DNA from: Pseudomonadota bacterium
GTDB lineage: Bacteria; Pseudomonadota; Gammaproteobacteria; Steroidobacterales; Steroidobacteraceae
DNA length: 64,000 nucleotides
Reading direction: 5' to 3'
Assembly: GCA_016713725.1 (NCBI GenBank)
Contig: JADJOO010000003.1
Coordinates: forward strand, 1-64,000
Both the position numbers and the translations under genes were made by a program. The notes beneath the pieces are model-generated. The model was not told where the DNA came from and searched no databases. It was given only the letters and a program-made list of their open reading frames with translations. This document shows, in pieces, positions 45,552-54,468 of the stretch; position 1 is the first letter of the stretch; each line of letters starts with the position of its first letter.

Positions 45552-46214
45552 GTCGCCGGCTCCCTCGCGGTCCGACCAGCCCAGCAATCCTCTCGTGACC
45601 CACCGATAGACTGGTTTGCCCGTGCGCATCCAGATCGCGGACGGCCAGGAGCGGCGCGCGAGGATGGCGCGTTGCCGCGCCGTGAGTCGCTCCGGGCAAT
45701 ACGTGCGCTTGTGCTTCAAGAGATGCCGCAAGTCGTCGTAGGCGAGGACGCGAAAGCGCCAGCCGCGATAGCGCGGGCGCATCGCGAGCTGAAAATCCAC
45801 GACCGCCGGCGAGCCGTCGGGTGCGACGAGCCAGTTCGGTTCCTTGGCCAGGTCGTTGTGCACGACACCTGCCGCGTGCAGGCGCCGGATCAGGCGCAGG
45901 GCTTCGCGGTAATACCAGGGATCGCGCGGCTGGATTCGCTGCATCGGCTGGCCGTCGAGCCATGAGCGCCGCAGGCGGTGGCCGTCCCACTGGAGCAGTC
46001 GCGGAAAGCCCGGCACGTGCTGTAGCGCCGCGAGTGCGCGCGCCTCGCGGCTCGCAAGTCGTCGCGCCGCGGGTCGCAGCCACCAGCGCGCGTCGCGTGT
46101 GTCACGCTCGATGCAGGCGGAACCCGGGAGGGAGCCTTGCGCAGGCACGTCGATTCGACAGACGGAGCCCAGCAGGTCGCGCTTGAGCACCGTGCGCGAC
46201 GCGGGATCGCTCAT
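45540..46214 (-). CDS. RIO1-like / bacterial serine-threonine protein kinase-like protein
   Basis: A 224-residue protein with a kinase-like fold reduced to its core: ARALAALQHVPGFPRLLQWD as the N-lobe, HNDLAKEPNWL as the catalytic loop (H119, D121, N127) and AVVDFQLAM as the metal-binding DFG-equivalent. It matches small bacterial kinases annotated as RIO1 or phosphotransferase-like; the substrate, protein or sugar/lipid, is unknown. A classic N-lobe lysine cannot be placed with confidence. Its ATG at 46214 overlaps the stop of the upstream methyltransferase gene (ATGA), so both are probably made together and may act on the same lipid or envelope target (inference). Confidence 0.85.
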   Translation of the reverse strand: MSDPASRTVLKRDLLGSVCRIDVPAQGSLPGSACIERDTRDARWWLRPAARRLASREARALAALQHVPGFPRLLQWDGHRLRRSWLDGQPMQRIQPRDPWYYREALRLIRRLHAAGVVHNDLAKEPNWLVAPDGSPAVVDFQLAMRPRYRGWRFRVLAYDDLRHLLKHKRTYCPERLTARQRAILARRSWPSAIWMRTGKPVYRWVTRGLLGWSDREGAGDRGH

Positions 46215-46828
46215 GGCAGGCGCCACCAGGGGGCGATGGTTCCCGCGTGCTGCAACACGTGCGCGGCCTGCATGAGCGCCAGCGCCAGCAGCAGGCTGCC
46301 GGCGTCGAGCACGGCTTTCCAGGCCACGCGCGGCTGGATCTCCAGCAATTCCGGGACTGAATAGCGTGACCCGTCCGGAATCAGCGCCGGCACCTGCTCG
46401 CGATAGCGACGAGCCGCTTCTCCATGCGCGCGCTCGAGGAGCGCGTCCTCCGTCCGCATGGCACCGGCGTGCAGCAGGGCAGCCATGCCCGCCAGCGCCA
46501 GCAGCAGCACGACGCTGCGCGTGGCGAGGCCGAGGCCGATCATGCCGATCAACGACAGCAGGTAGAGCGGGTGCCGGCACGCGGCGTACGGCCCGACCTG
46601 GACCAGCGTCGCGTCCTTGCGGCCGGCGATGAACAGCGAGGTCCAGAAGCGGCCCAGGGCCGCGAAGACGACCAGCACGAACCCGAGGAACCCCACCAGG
46701 CCGCTCGCGAAACCCGTGAACGTCGGGCGCTCGGTGAGCGCGACCAGGACGATGCAGACGATGACGGCCATTGCCATCAGACGCACGCGGAGTGTGCTGC
46801 GGGAGCTGTTCACGGGGCCGGGCTGCAC
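46211..46828 (-). CDS. isoprenylcysteine carboxyl methyltransferase family membrane protein
   Basis: A 205-residue integral membrane protein with about five hydrophobic helices ([49 protein letters not shown] and a C-terminal one) and the ICMT/PEMT-like signature [20 protein letters not shown] followed by [20 protein letters not shown], where SAM is bound. Family members methylate membrane-embedded substrates; the substrate here is unknown. The annotated start is GTG at 46828. An ATG at 46836 lies six bases after a TAGAAT -10 (complement of 46843-46848) but is out of frame by one base in a CCCC run; if a C is missing there, that leaderless ATG would be the true start. Confidence 0.85.
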   Translation of the reverse strand: MQPGPVNSSRSTLRVRLMAMAVIVCIVLVALTERPTFTGFASGLVGFLGFVLVVFAALGRFWTSLFIAGRKDATLVQVGPYAACRHPLYLLSLIGMIGLGLATRSVVLLLALAGMAALLHAGAMRTEDALLERAHGEAARRYREQVPALIPDGSRYSVPELLEIQPRVAWKAVLDAGSLLLALALMQAAHVLQHAGTIAPWWRLP

Positions 46829-46857
46829 GGGGTCATGCAGGCATTCTAGCCGCCGGT

Positions 46858-46863
46858 TAAAGT
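46858..46863 (+). promoter_or_regulatory. putative -10 element of marC (leaderless)
   Basis: TAAAGT ends six bases before the ATG at 46870, and no Shine-Dalgarno sequence is present. The spacing is the same as for the ATPase and aguA genes and predicts transcription starting at the ATG. Confidence 0.4.
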
Positions 46864-46869
46864 ACGCGG

Positions 46870-47571
46870 ATGAACTGGATCGGCCTCTATTTCAGCTCGC
46901 TGCTGGCGGCGTTGCTCGCGATCCTGCCGATCGTGAACCCGTTCGGCGCCGTTCCGCTCGTCATGTCCGCCTCGGGGCACCTGCCCGAGCAGGAGCGCCT
47001 GCGCCAGATCCGCCGCGCCTGCGTCTACACCTTCTTCCTGATGTCGGGCTTCCTCGTGGCGGGCGGCCTGATCATGAATTTCTTCGGCATCTCGCTGCCC
47101 GGCATGCGCATTGCCGGCGGCTTGATCGTTGCGTTCCTGGGCTTCCAGATGCTGTTTCCGAACCCGATCTCGGACAAGGAAGCGATGACCAAGGCGGCCG
47201 GCGAGAGGTACGACATCGCTTTCACTCCGCTCGCCATGCCGGGACTGAGCGGCCCCGGAACGTTTGCCGTCGTGATGAGTCTTTCGTCGCAGGCTGCGGC
47301 CAGGAAAGGCTACCTGAGCATCATCGATTTCGTGGGCGTGCTCACGGCGATCTTCCTGACGGCGCTGCTCAGCTGGTTCGTGCTGCGCGGCGCCGAACGC
47401 GTCAACCGGCTGCTCGGCGCCACCGGCATGGTCGCGCTGACGCGGCTGACCGGTTTCCTGATGATTTCGATCGGTGTGCAGTTCCTGATCAACGGAACGA
47501 GCATGATCCTGCACGATCCTGCATTCTGGTCGGGTCTGGCCGAAGCGCTTGGCACCGGCAAGGAGGGCTGA
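46870..47571 (+). CDS. marC: MarC family membrane protein
   Basis: A 233-residue inner-membrane protein with six predicted helices ([96 protein letters not shown]). The [10 protein letters not shown] and [12 protein letters not shown] elements are the two half-site motifs of the MarC/UPF0056 family, a distant relative of NAAT transporters. Its substrate is unsettled; despite the name it is not required for multiple antibiotic resistance in E. coli. msrA begins two bases after its stop, so the two form a small operon. Confidence 0.93.
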   Translation: MNWIGLYFSSLLAALLAILPIVNPFGAVPLVMSASGHLPEQERLRQIRRACVYTFFLMSGFLVAGGLIMNFFGISLPGMRIAGGLIVAFLGFQMLFPNPISDKEAMTKAAGERYDIAFTPLAMPGLSGPGTFAVVMSLSSQAAARKGYLSIIDFVGVLTAIFLTALLSWFVLRGAERVNRLLGATGMVALTRLTGFLMISIGVQFLINGTSMILHDPAFWSGLAEALGTGKEG

Positions 47572-47573
47572 CA

Positions 47574-48233
47574 ATGTTTTCAACTCGCAAGAAAAAGCGC
47601 GACCTGCCGACGAGCGGCGAAGCACTGCCTGGCCGCACGCGGCCGCTGTCCGTGCCTGCGCGCCACTTCGTGAACGGCCATCGGCTCGAAGAACCGTTCC
47701 CTGCGGGCATGCAACTCGCGCTGTTCGGGCTCGGCTGTTTCTGGGGTGCCGAACGCAAATTCTGGACGACACCCGGCGTGCACAGCACACAGGTCGGTTA
47801 CGCGGGCGGCATCACGCCGAATCCCACGTACGAGGAAGTCTGCACCGGCTACACGGGGCACAACGAAGTCGTGCGCGTGGTGTTCGACCCGCGGGAAATT
47901 TCGTACGAAGAACTGCTCCGCGTGTTCTTCGAGTCGCACGACCCGACGCAGGGCATGCGCCAGGGCAACGACATCGGCACCCAGTACCGCTCCGGCATCT
48001 ACGTCTATGACGACGTGCAGCGTGCAGCCGCGAAGAGCAGCGCGGCGGCGTATGGCGAGAAGCTGCGGGCTGCGGGCTATCCCGCGATCACGACCGAGAT
48101 TCTCGACGTGCCGGAGTTCTGCTTCGCGGAAGACTACCACCAGCAGTACCTGGCGAAGAACCCGGGTGGGTACTGCGGTATCGGTGGTTGCGGGATTGCG
48201 TATGGTCCCGACGGGTCACCCGCCAAACGTTAA
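47574..48233 (+). CDS. msrA: peptide-methionine (S)-S-oxide reductase
   Basis: Repairs S-sulfoxides of methionine in oxidised proteins. 219 residues; the catalytic cysteine is C55 in [14 protein letters not shown], preceded by the usual [14 protein letters not shown] region. Other family blocks are [29 protein letters not shown] and [20 protein letters not shown]. Two resolving-type cysteines lie near the C-terminus ([10 protein letters not shown]). No signal peptide is seen, so it acts in the cytoplasm. The start is ATG 47574 with AGGAGG ten bases upstream, overlapping the end of marC. The longer open frame upstream is a shadow of other genes. Confidence 0.95.
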   Translation: MFSTRKKKRDLPTSGEALPGRTRPLSVPARHFVNGHRLEEPFPAGMQLALFGLGCFWGAERKFWTTPGVHSTQVGYAGGITPNPTYEEVCTGYTGHNEVVRVVFDPREISYEELLRVFFESHDPTQGMRQGNDIGTQYRSGIYVYDDVQRAAAKSSAAAYGEKLRAAGYPAITTEILDVPEFCFAEDYHQQYLAKNPGGYCGIGGCGIAYGPDGSPAKR

Positions 48234-48334
48234 GTTAAGTCGCGAGCGGTCCGATCGGACACGTGTTTGACGCCGTTGTCCGGCCCGTGCATCAATGGCT
48301 GCAGAAATACAACGAACTGCAGGGGACCGCAGTC

Positions 48335-50309
48335 ATGATGTTTTCACGACTTTTGGGTTTGCGCGTATCGGCGTGTCTGCTGGCATTGCTGGTCGCAGCC
48401 GGCGTTGCGGATGCGGCACCAGCAGCCAAGATCACCGTCGGCACGCTGGAACTGAACTACTGCAATGTGGCTTACGGCGGCTATTGCGGTTCGATCAAGC
48501 GCAGGCTCGACCCGAGCGGTGCCGTGACCGGCACCATCACCATCGGCTTCGAGTACTACCCGCGACGCGATCAGACTCTCCCCAGGCTCGGCGTGATCCT
48601 GCCGCAGGAAGGCGGTCCGGGTTATTCCTCGACCGGAACACGCGATGCTACATCAACATCTTCAATGCCCTGCGCAACCGGCGCGACATCCTGATCGTCG
48701 ACAAGCGCGGCACGGGCACTTCCGCCGCCATCGATTGCCCGGGAGTGCAGCAGGGCGATCCCAGTGATCCCGCGGCCATTGCGGCCTGCGGCCAGCAGCT
48801 TGGGGCAAAGGCCGCGCTTTACCGTACGGAGCTCGCGGTGGCCGACATCGTCGGTGTGATGGATGCGCTGCAGATCTCCAAGGTCGATTTTTACGGCGAC
48901 AGCTATGGGACTTACGTCGGGCAGACATTTGCGGCCCGCCATGGCGGACGGTTGCGCAGCATCATCCTCGACAGCGCGTACCCGGTACGTCCCCCGGACA
49001 TCTGGTTCCCGACCGACTGGGCCCGCGGACGTGACGGGCTGGATCGCGTATGCGAACGCTCGTCCTCGTGCCAGGCACTCGGCGGCAAGTCGACTTGGCG
49101 CATGCAATCGCTGTTGAATTACCTGCGCCAGCACCCGATCAGCGGCAGGCGCCCGACTCCGACGGCATGCCGCTGGCGACGACGTTCGACGTGTCGCAGC
49201 TTTTCCGGCTGATGACGAACCTCGGTAACTCACCGGCCAGCTACCGCGATCTCGACGCTGCCGCGCGCGCCTGGCTCGAATCGAACGACCCGCTGCCGCT
49301 GCTGCGTCTCTCCGCCGAATACGACACGCCGTTCGTGACCGACGCGGTCGACTTCAGTTACGGGCAATACCAGGACCTGGTCTGCCAGGAATACGCACAC
49401 GACCTGGCGACGCCCGCGCAACGGCGCGTGCAGTACAAAAACGCGATCGAAGCTGCGCGCCAGAATCGGCCGGATCTCTTTGCGCCGTTCACGCTCGACG
49501 AGGCGTTGGATTCGAACGCGAACTTCACGCCGCTCGCGACGTGCCTCGACTGGCCGACGCCGCTGCCGGCGTATCCGCAAGGCGATGCGTTGCCGGCGAA
49601 TCCGGTGTTCCCTGCGGTCCCGACGCTAGTGCTGTCGGGTGATCTCGACTCTGTAACGTCGGTCGAAGATGCCGCCCAGGTCACGGATCTCTTCCCCAAT
49701 GCCGTGCATCTGGTTGTACCGAATCTGACGCACGTTACGGCGTGGTACTACATCGATTCCGGCATCCTGCCGGACGGCGGCGACACGACGCATTGCGTGC
49801 AGAACGTGGTGCGACGATTCGTCTCGCAGTTGTCGACCGGTGACACGAGCTGTATCCCGAAAGTGCGGCCGATCCGAACCGTGCCGCGCTTCGAACGATC
49901 GGTTGCGGCACTGAAGCCCGCCGAAGCGACCAGCGGCAACGTTGCAAATGCGAGCAAGCTGCGGCTCGCGAGCGGCGCGCTCGAGACCGTCGGTGACGTG
50001 TTCTCGCGGTTCCTGATTACCTACGGCAGCGGCGGCGGATTGCGCGGCGGCAAGTACACCTACGGGCGGAACGGGTCGAAATACGTATTCCAGCTGAACC
50101 GCGTGAAATGGACGGACGATCTCGAGGTCAGCGGCACGATGCAGTGGTACCTGTTCGGAAACGTCACGGCGAGCGTGACGCTGCGGCAAAGCGGGAAGAG
50201 CATCGGCAATCTCAGCATCGCGTGGAACGACCTCAAGAGCAACGCAGTCGCGACGCTCACTGGGACGATCAGCGGCGATGCCGTGCGGGCCAAGCGCATT
50301 GCGCCTTGA
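48335..50309 (+). pseudogene. exported alpha/beta hydrolase with TAP-like C-terminal domain, two frameshifts
   Basis: From ATG 48335 a signal peptide (LRVSACLLALLVAAGVADA) leads into an alpha/beta hydrolase like tripeptidyl-aminopeptidase-type enzymes: the oxyanion region LPQEGGPGYSSTG, the nucleophile elbow GDSYGTYVGQ, the acid LSGDLDSVT and the base region NLTHVTAWY. One base is missing near 48646 (frame then gives YINIFNALRNRRDILIVDKR) and one near 49148 (then APDSDGMPLATTFDVSQLF). Adding G at each site restores a single protein of about 657 residues. A beta-rich extra domain follows the hydrolase core to 50309. Both errors are G-run losses, so the gene is probably intact in the organism. 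Peptidase or esterase specificity is not certain. Confidence 0.78.
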
Positions 50310-50358
50310 GGCAGGGCTGCACCGGCGAGGCAGCGAGCAACACGGATTCGACGGGCCG

Positions 50359-50922
50359 TTATTGCAGGGTCTGCGGCGCGTTCGCTGGCGTCGTCGATTC
50401 CGCCACGGCTTTGAGCTGCGCCAGGCCTTTCTCGTAATCGGGCCCGACCATGCGGTCGAGCGCCAGGCCGAAGTAACGGCCGATCAGGCTGCCTGAAAAA
50501 TCGGTGTCGAGCGTCCACGTGACGCGGGTCCCCGTGCCTTCCGGCACCAGGCTGATCGTCGACGTCGTCGGGTTGTCCATGCCGAAGTCGAGCTTGCTTG
50601 TGACTTGTCGCCCCGGTTCGACGTCGATCACTTCCTGGCTGCCGTTGCCGACGTCCGGATTGGCGCTGGCCCATTCCATGCGGGCGCCGACGCCGGTCTC
50701 GGGGCCGCTGTAGGTGTACTTCGTAGCCGGGTCGAGGCCTGCCCACGGCGACCATTCATTGAAGCCCTTGAAGCCGTCGACCAGGCCATAGACCGTCTCG
50801 GGACTGGCCGTGGTTGTCATCGAGCGTTCGACATGCGCGGCTTGTGGCAGGAACAGGGCGGTCACGAAGAAAAGCGCCACCAGTCCAAGCAGCAGGAAGA
50901 ACAGCCACTGCAGGATCTTCAT
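50359..50922 (-). CDS. SRPBCC family protein (membrane-anchored polyketide-cyclase-like)
   Basis: A 187-residue protein with an N-terminal membrane anchor (LQWLFFLLLGLVALFFVTAL) and a START/SRPBCC helix-grip domain: VERSMTTTASPETVYGLVDG, FNEWSPWAGLDPA, YSGPETGVGARMEW, RVTWTLDTDFSG and a long C-terminal helix (PDYEKGLAQLKAVAE). Such domains bind lipids or other hydrophobic ligands in a deep pocket; no catalytic site is defined. GGGGGA lies six to ten bases before the ATG. It and the SYLF gene point the same way, and both may handle lipids, but no direct link is shown. Confidence 0.86.
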   Translation of the reverse strand: MKILQWLFFLLLGLVALFFVTALFLPQAAHVERSMTTTASPETVYGLVDGFKGFNEWSPWAGLDPATKYTYSGPETGVGARMEWASANPDVGNGSQEVIDVEPGRQVTSKLDFGMDNPTTSTISLVPEGTGTRVTWTLDTDFSGSLIGRYFGLALDRMVGPDYEKGLAQLKAVAESTTPANAPQTLQ

Positions 50923-50984
50923 CGCGCTTTCCCCCTGTTCGTGCCGCCGCTTGTCGCCGAACTGCGCTACGGCCTGGCCGAAGC

Positions 50985-51833
50985 TCAGTCCGAAGGAGGC
51001 GGCGTACCCGGACTCGGGTCTTCCAGCGGATAGGTCTGGGCCGGTTCGGGCAAGGGTGTGACGGCCGGCGCCGGGCTGACAGCCGTTTCGACCGGCGCCG
51101 TCTTCGAGGCCGGAGCGTTCGTCGCGCGCGTCAGCGCTGCGGTGAATTCCTGCGCAGCCGGCGGCACGTTCGTGACCCTGCCTTCGAGGATCTGCGACGC
51201 AAGCACGCCTGAGATTCCGTATGCCGATTCATTGGCGCCCCGGTCGATAGCAATGACGGTGCCGTCGAGCGCGATGCCGGCAAAGATGCCCGAGTTGCGT
51301 GAGTAGGACAGCACCTGCGCGCTGAGTGTGGCATCCGTCGCCGCAGCCGACGACCGGCCGAGCGGTCCGGCGGCGACGCTGGCATCGGCGCCGAGCGTCA
51401 CTTTGCCGCCCGCGATGCCTTCGACGCTCTCCCGGGACATCAGCACCAGGACGACGTCCGTCGACTGCACGCCGAACTGAAAGCCGAAGTTCACGCCACC
51501 GAGGGTCACGAACGTCGGGAGGCTCCATGTGCCATCAGGGTGGCGGACGGCCATGACGCCCTTGCCGCCGCGCCCGCCGATGGTGAGGGCAACCTTGACC
51601 ACGCTCGGCACGACTACCACGCCATAGGCGCGTTCGAGCAGCCAGCCGGGGATGCTCTGCTCGGTGAGGTCGACGAAGGACTCGAAGACACGCTGCGAAT
51701 TCTGCAGCCTCTGGTCCGTCCTCGAGTCCGCCTGCGCCTGGGTGGGCAGGACGAGGGCGACGGCCAGCAGCAGCGACAGGCACGTGGCGACGATTCTCTT
51801 CATGGTGGTTTGGGTCATGTGCAAGGTGATCAT
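50985..51833 (-). CDS. lipid-binding SYLF domain exported protein
   Basis: A 282-residue secreted protein with a signal peptide (VATCLSLLLAVALVLPTQAQA) and a SYLF (Ysc84) domain: LQNSQRVFESFVDLTEQSIP, LLERAYGVVVVPSVVKVALT, GKGVMAVRHPDGTWSLPTFV, GFQFGVQSTDVVLVLMSRES and GKVTLGADASVAAGPLGRSS. SYLF domains bind phosphoinositides or other lipids. The C-terminal 60 residues are Pro/Ala-rich. Start: TAAAGT (complement of 51841-51846) ends seven bases before ATG 51833, suggesting a leaderless start there; ATG 51803, closer to the signal peptide, is the alternative and has no Shine-Dalgarno sequence either. Confidence 0.85.
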   Translation of the reverse strand: MITLHMTQTTMKRIVATCLSLLLAVALVLPTQAQADSRTDQRLQNSQRVFESFVDLTEQSIPGWLLERAYGVVVVPSVVKVALTIGGRGGKGVMAVRHPDGTWSLPTFVTLGGVNFGFQFGVQSTDVVLVLMSRESVEGIAGGKVTLGADASVAAGPLGRSSAAATDATLSAQVLSYSRNSGIFAGIALDGTVIAIDRGANESAYGISGVLASQILEGRVTNVPPAAQEFTAALTRATNAPASKTAPVETAVSPAPAVTPLPEPAQTYPLEDPSPGTPPPSD

Positions 51834-52040
51834 TCTCACAACTTTAACAGATTGCGCCCGCGGATCGCCGGGGGTGGGCGTGCCGCGGCGGCGCGGCGCG
51901 GCCGGGAGGCGGGGTGGTTCGGCCCTGCCCGCGCGCCCGGGATCGACCCAGGGCAGGCTCGAATGGGCTCCGGCGCTGGCAGAAACGGCCTGCGATTCGA
52001 GTTTCGCCGTGACCCTGGGCACCGAGTTCCGCACCGAGGC

Positions 52041-52100
52041 CGCGGGGGGCCGCGCCCGGGGGGGGCCCCCCCCCCCCCCCGCCGGGGGGGGGGGGGCCCC
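52041..52100. other. G/C homopolymer block, probable sequence artefact
   Basis: Within 60 bases there are runs of six G (52044-52049), eight G (52058-52065), fifteen C (52066-52080) and thirteen G (52084-52096). No comparable runs occur elsewhere in the window. It separates the SYLF gene region from the YceI remains and contains nothing readable; 51834-52040 beside it shows no gene either. Confidence 0.7.
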
Positions 52101-52659
52101 ACGGAACCAAGGGCGGACCCGTGAACTCCGCCTCGATGACGACCTCCACCTCGTCACTGACACCCATGGTCGTTCCCGGCGCTGGAATTCCATACGTGAT
52201 CCCGAACTCGGACCGCTTCAGCGTGCCCTGCGCCGAGAACCCGATGCGCGCATTGGGGTCCATTGGGTGCCCCGCGTAGCCGCCATTGAACGTGGCTGCG
52301 AGCACAATCGGCCGTGTCACGCCGTGCAACGTAGTCGCCGGGGATGCGACCGGTTACGCCCGTCAGTCATGGGATTCAAATCCACCTGACCGGCGACCCA
52401 CCCTCACCTTTGCTTGAATCCATTGCGGGTCCGGAAATCCGTCCCAGTGACCACGTCCACGCTGCACCACTTCACGCACAGGTTCGCCGATCACGCACGC
52501 GTCGCGCTTGAAGCGCCTGTAGTTCAAGCCAGGTGATTACGCGAAATCAGGCCGCCGCCCTGATGGCGGGCGGGACAGGCCCGGACGGGTCCGGCCCACG
52601 GGGCCGGCCAGCCACAGGGCGAGCAATGAAGCGCCAGTGAACAGGAACGTCTTCAGCAT
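52101..52659 (-). pseudogene. remains of a YceI family protein
   Basis: The ATG at 52659 begins a good signal peptide (MLKTFLFTGASLLALWLA), but the frame soon breaks. Pieces of a YceI-type lipid-binding lipocalin fold then appear in different frames: FRV and HL-like codons near 52540, VTGRIPGD near 52340, and, in one frame after a missing base at about 52335, LHGVTRPIVLAATFNGGY, HPMDPNARIGFSAQGTLKRS and EVEVVIEAEFTGPP. The gene runs into the homopolymer block at 52.1 kb. At least three indels are needed to restore it. Whether the organism has a real pseudogene or the sequence is bad cannot be told from this window; the dense errors next to the homopolymers favour bad sequence. Confidence 0.65.
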
Positions 52660-52678
52660 TCGATTCTCCACACGGAGT

Positions 52679-53876
52679 TCACGCGGCGCCACTGGCACGC
52701 AGTTTCGCGATCGCCGCTTCGTCGAAACCGATCTCGCGCAATATCGCCTCGGTGTGCTCACCGAGTTGCGGCGCACGCTGGCTTGGCAGCCGTTCGCCGT
52801 CGAGCTTGATGGGATTCGCGAGCACGCGATAACCCTCCTGCGCCGGGTGCGGCAGGTCCTTCACCATCCCGATGGTCCGCAGGTAGGGATTGTCGAGCGC
52901 CTGCGGCAGGTCGTGGACCGGAGCAGCGGGAAGCACGCCTTGCAGCTTCTTGAGCCAGTCCGCCGTCGTCGCCGTGGAGAACGTCGCGTCGAGCACGGCC
53001 GTCAACGAATTGCGATTCGCGCGCCTGGCTTCGACCGTCGCATAGTCCGTGTGAGTGAGGAGATCCGGACGCTCCAGCGCCCGGACGAGTTCGACCCAGA
53101 ACTTCTGCGTCATGCACATGATGAAGATCCAGCCGTCGCTCGTGCGCTGCAGTTGCACCGGCACGGTCGAGGGATGCGCGCTGCGCGGCAGGCGCTCGGT
53201 TCGATAGCCGGAATTCAGGTACCACGCCCCTGGATAGGTGAGCTGGTGCAGCGCTACGTCGAACAGCGAGACGTCGATGTCGTGACCGCGGCCGCCTTTC
53301 AGCACGCCGAACAGCGACGACAGGATCGCGACCGCCGTCGTGATGCCGGTCATGTAGTCGACGATCGAGAGTCCCATGCGCGCAGGCGGGGAACCCGGCT
53401 CGCCGCTCAGGTGCAGGTAACCGGCCTCGGCCTGCATCAGGTAGTCGTACCCGGGCCAGCCCTTGCGCTCGTTGTCACGCCCGTAGGCCGACAGGTGCGC
53501 GCAGAGCACTCGCGGGTGAATCGGGCCCAGTGTTGCGTAATCGAGGCCGAGCTTTTCCGGGCTGGTCGCCGCGCAGGTTGTTCAGCACGACGTCCGCCGT
53601 TAGCACGAGTCGGTGGAACGCCCCGCGACCGGCTGCGTGCTTCAGGTTCAGGGTCACGCTCTTCTTGTTGAGGTTGAACGCCTGGAAGAACTGGCTGTCG
53701 TGCTCGCCGAGGAAGAACGGGCCCATGGCCCTCGTGGCATCGCCACCCTGGTCGCGGTTCTCGATCTTGATGACCTCGGCGCCGAGGTCGGCGAGGTACA
53801 TCGAGCCGAACGGACCCGCGCCGAAGTTCTCGAAAGTCAGGATTCGAAGGCCGGTGAGGGGCAGCGTTGGCGGCAT
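52679..53876 (-). pseudogene. CaiB/BaiF family CoA-transferase, one frameshift
   Basis: Family III CoA-transferase acting on acyl-CoA esters, about 398 residues once restored. From ATG 53876: PLTGLRILTFENFGAGPFG, LADLGAEVIKIENRDQGGDA, NLNKKSVTLNLKH. Near 53561 one extra G (in CCCGGAAAAG) breaks the frame; removing it gives GDQPEKLGLDYATLGPIHPR and then LCAHLSAYG, GYDYLMQAEAGYLHLSGEPG and the catalytic-site motif GLSIVDYMTGI, where the aspartate is the nucleophile. The C-terminal part (LGEHTEAILREIGFDEAAIA) is typical. The CoA donor and acceptor are unknown. It follows the GNAT gene by 11 bases on the same strand. Confidence 0.85.
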
Positions 53877-53887
53877 CGGAGGGGCGA

Positions 53888-54382
53888 TCAGAGGTCGAGC
53901 GCGAAGTAGCGGTCGCAGGCGAAATGGCCCGTCGCGCCGAGCGGGCCGCCAAGCGCCTTGAAGCCCGCGTCGACATACAGGTGCTGCGCGGCATCCATGC
54001 CGGTGAGCGTCTCGAGGTAGCAGCGACGGTAGCCGAGCCGGCGTGCGGCATCGATGCAGCGCTGCAGCATCCGTCGGCCCTGGCCGTGCCCGCGCGCCTC
54101 GCCCAGGAAGTACATCTTGCGCAGCTCGCACACGTCGGGATCGCCACCTGCGAGAGGCGCGATGCCACCACCACCGACGACGCTGCCGTCGCGCACGAGC
54201 ACGAAAAAAGCGGCGCGCGGGGCCGAGTAAGCGACGCTCAAGTGATCGACTTCAGGGTCGTAGATTGCGAAACCCGGTCCGGATGCGCCGAACTCGGGCA
54301 TCACGGTGCGAATGACCTGCGCCATCGCCGCGTCGTCGGCGGCGGTGATCGGTCGAAGCAGGAATACTGTTGGAGTGTGCAA
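53888..54382 (-). CDS. GNAT family N-acetyltransferase
   Basis: A 164-residue acyltransferase with the GNAT fold: FLLRPITAADDAAMAQVIR at the N-terminus, AAFFVLVRDGSVVGGGGIAP as beta strands 2-4, the acetyl-CoA pyrophosphate loop MYFLGEARGHGQGRRMLQRC (Q/R-x-x-G-x-G pattern) and YLETLTGMDAAQHLYVDAGF near the C-terminus. The acceptor is unknown. The start is a TTG at 54382, with TGCTAGACT, a possible extended -10, nine bases upstream on the same strand and no Shine-Dalgarno sequence. It is the first gene of a minus-strand run that continues into the CoA-transferase. Confidence 0.87.
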   Translation of the reverse strand: MHTPTVFLLRPITAADDAAMAQVIRTVMPEFGASGPGFAIYDPEVDHLSVAYSAPRAAFFVLVRDGSVVGGGGIAPLAGGDPDVCELRKMYFLGEARGHGQGRRMLQRCIDAARRLGYRRCYLETLTGMDAAQHLYVDAGFKALGGPLGATGHFACDRYFALDL

Positions 54383-54423
54383 GCGGCGCCGAGTCTAGCA
54401 CCGCGGTCCCGGGCCCCAACCCC

Positions 54424-54441
54424 CTCCCACGGTCGTGGGAG
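54424..54441. repeat. CTCCCAC palindrome, REP-like or terminator hairpin
   Basis: CTCCCAC-GGTC-GTGGGAG forms a perfect 7-bp stem, flanked by G-rich sequence, between the receptor stop (54469) and the GNAT start. Similar CTCCC/GGGAG palindromes of this kind recur in GC-rich gammaproteobacterial genomes; another stands at 60786-60806. No T run follows. Confidence 0.4.
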
Positions 54442-54468
54442 AGGGAGGGGAGGGAGAGGGGTCAAAGT

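Noticed and set aside
48249..48260. GTCCGATCGGAC palindrome between msrA and the hydrolase gene as an operator
   Set aside because: A 12-base palindrome alone in a GC-rich gap of about 100 bases is weak evidence, and no promoter elements are positioned around it.
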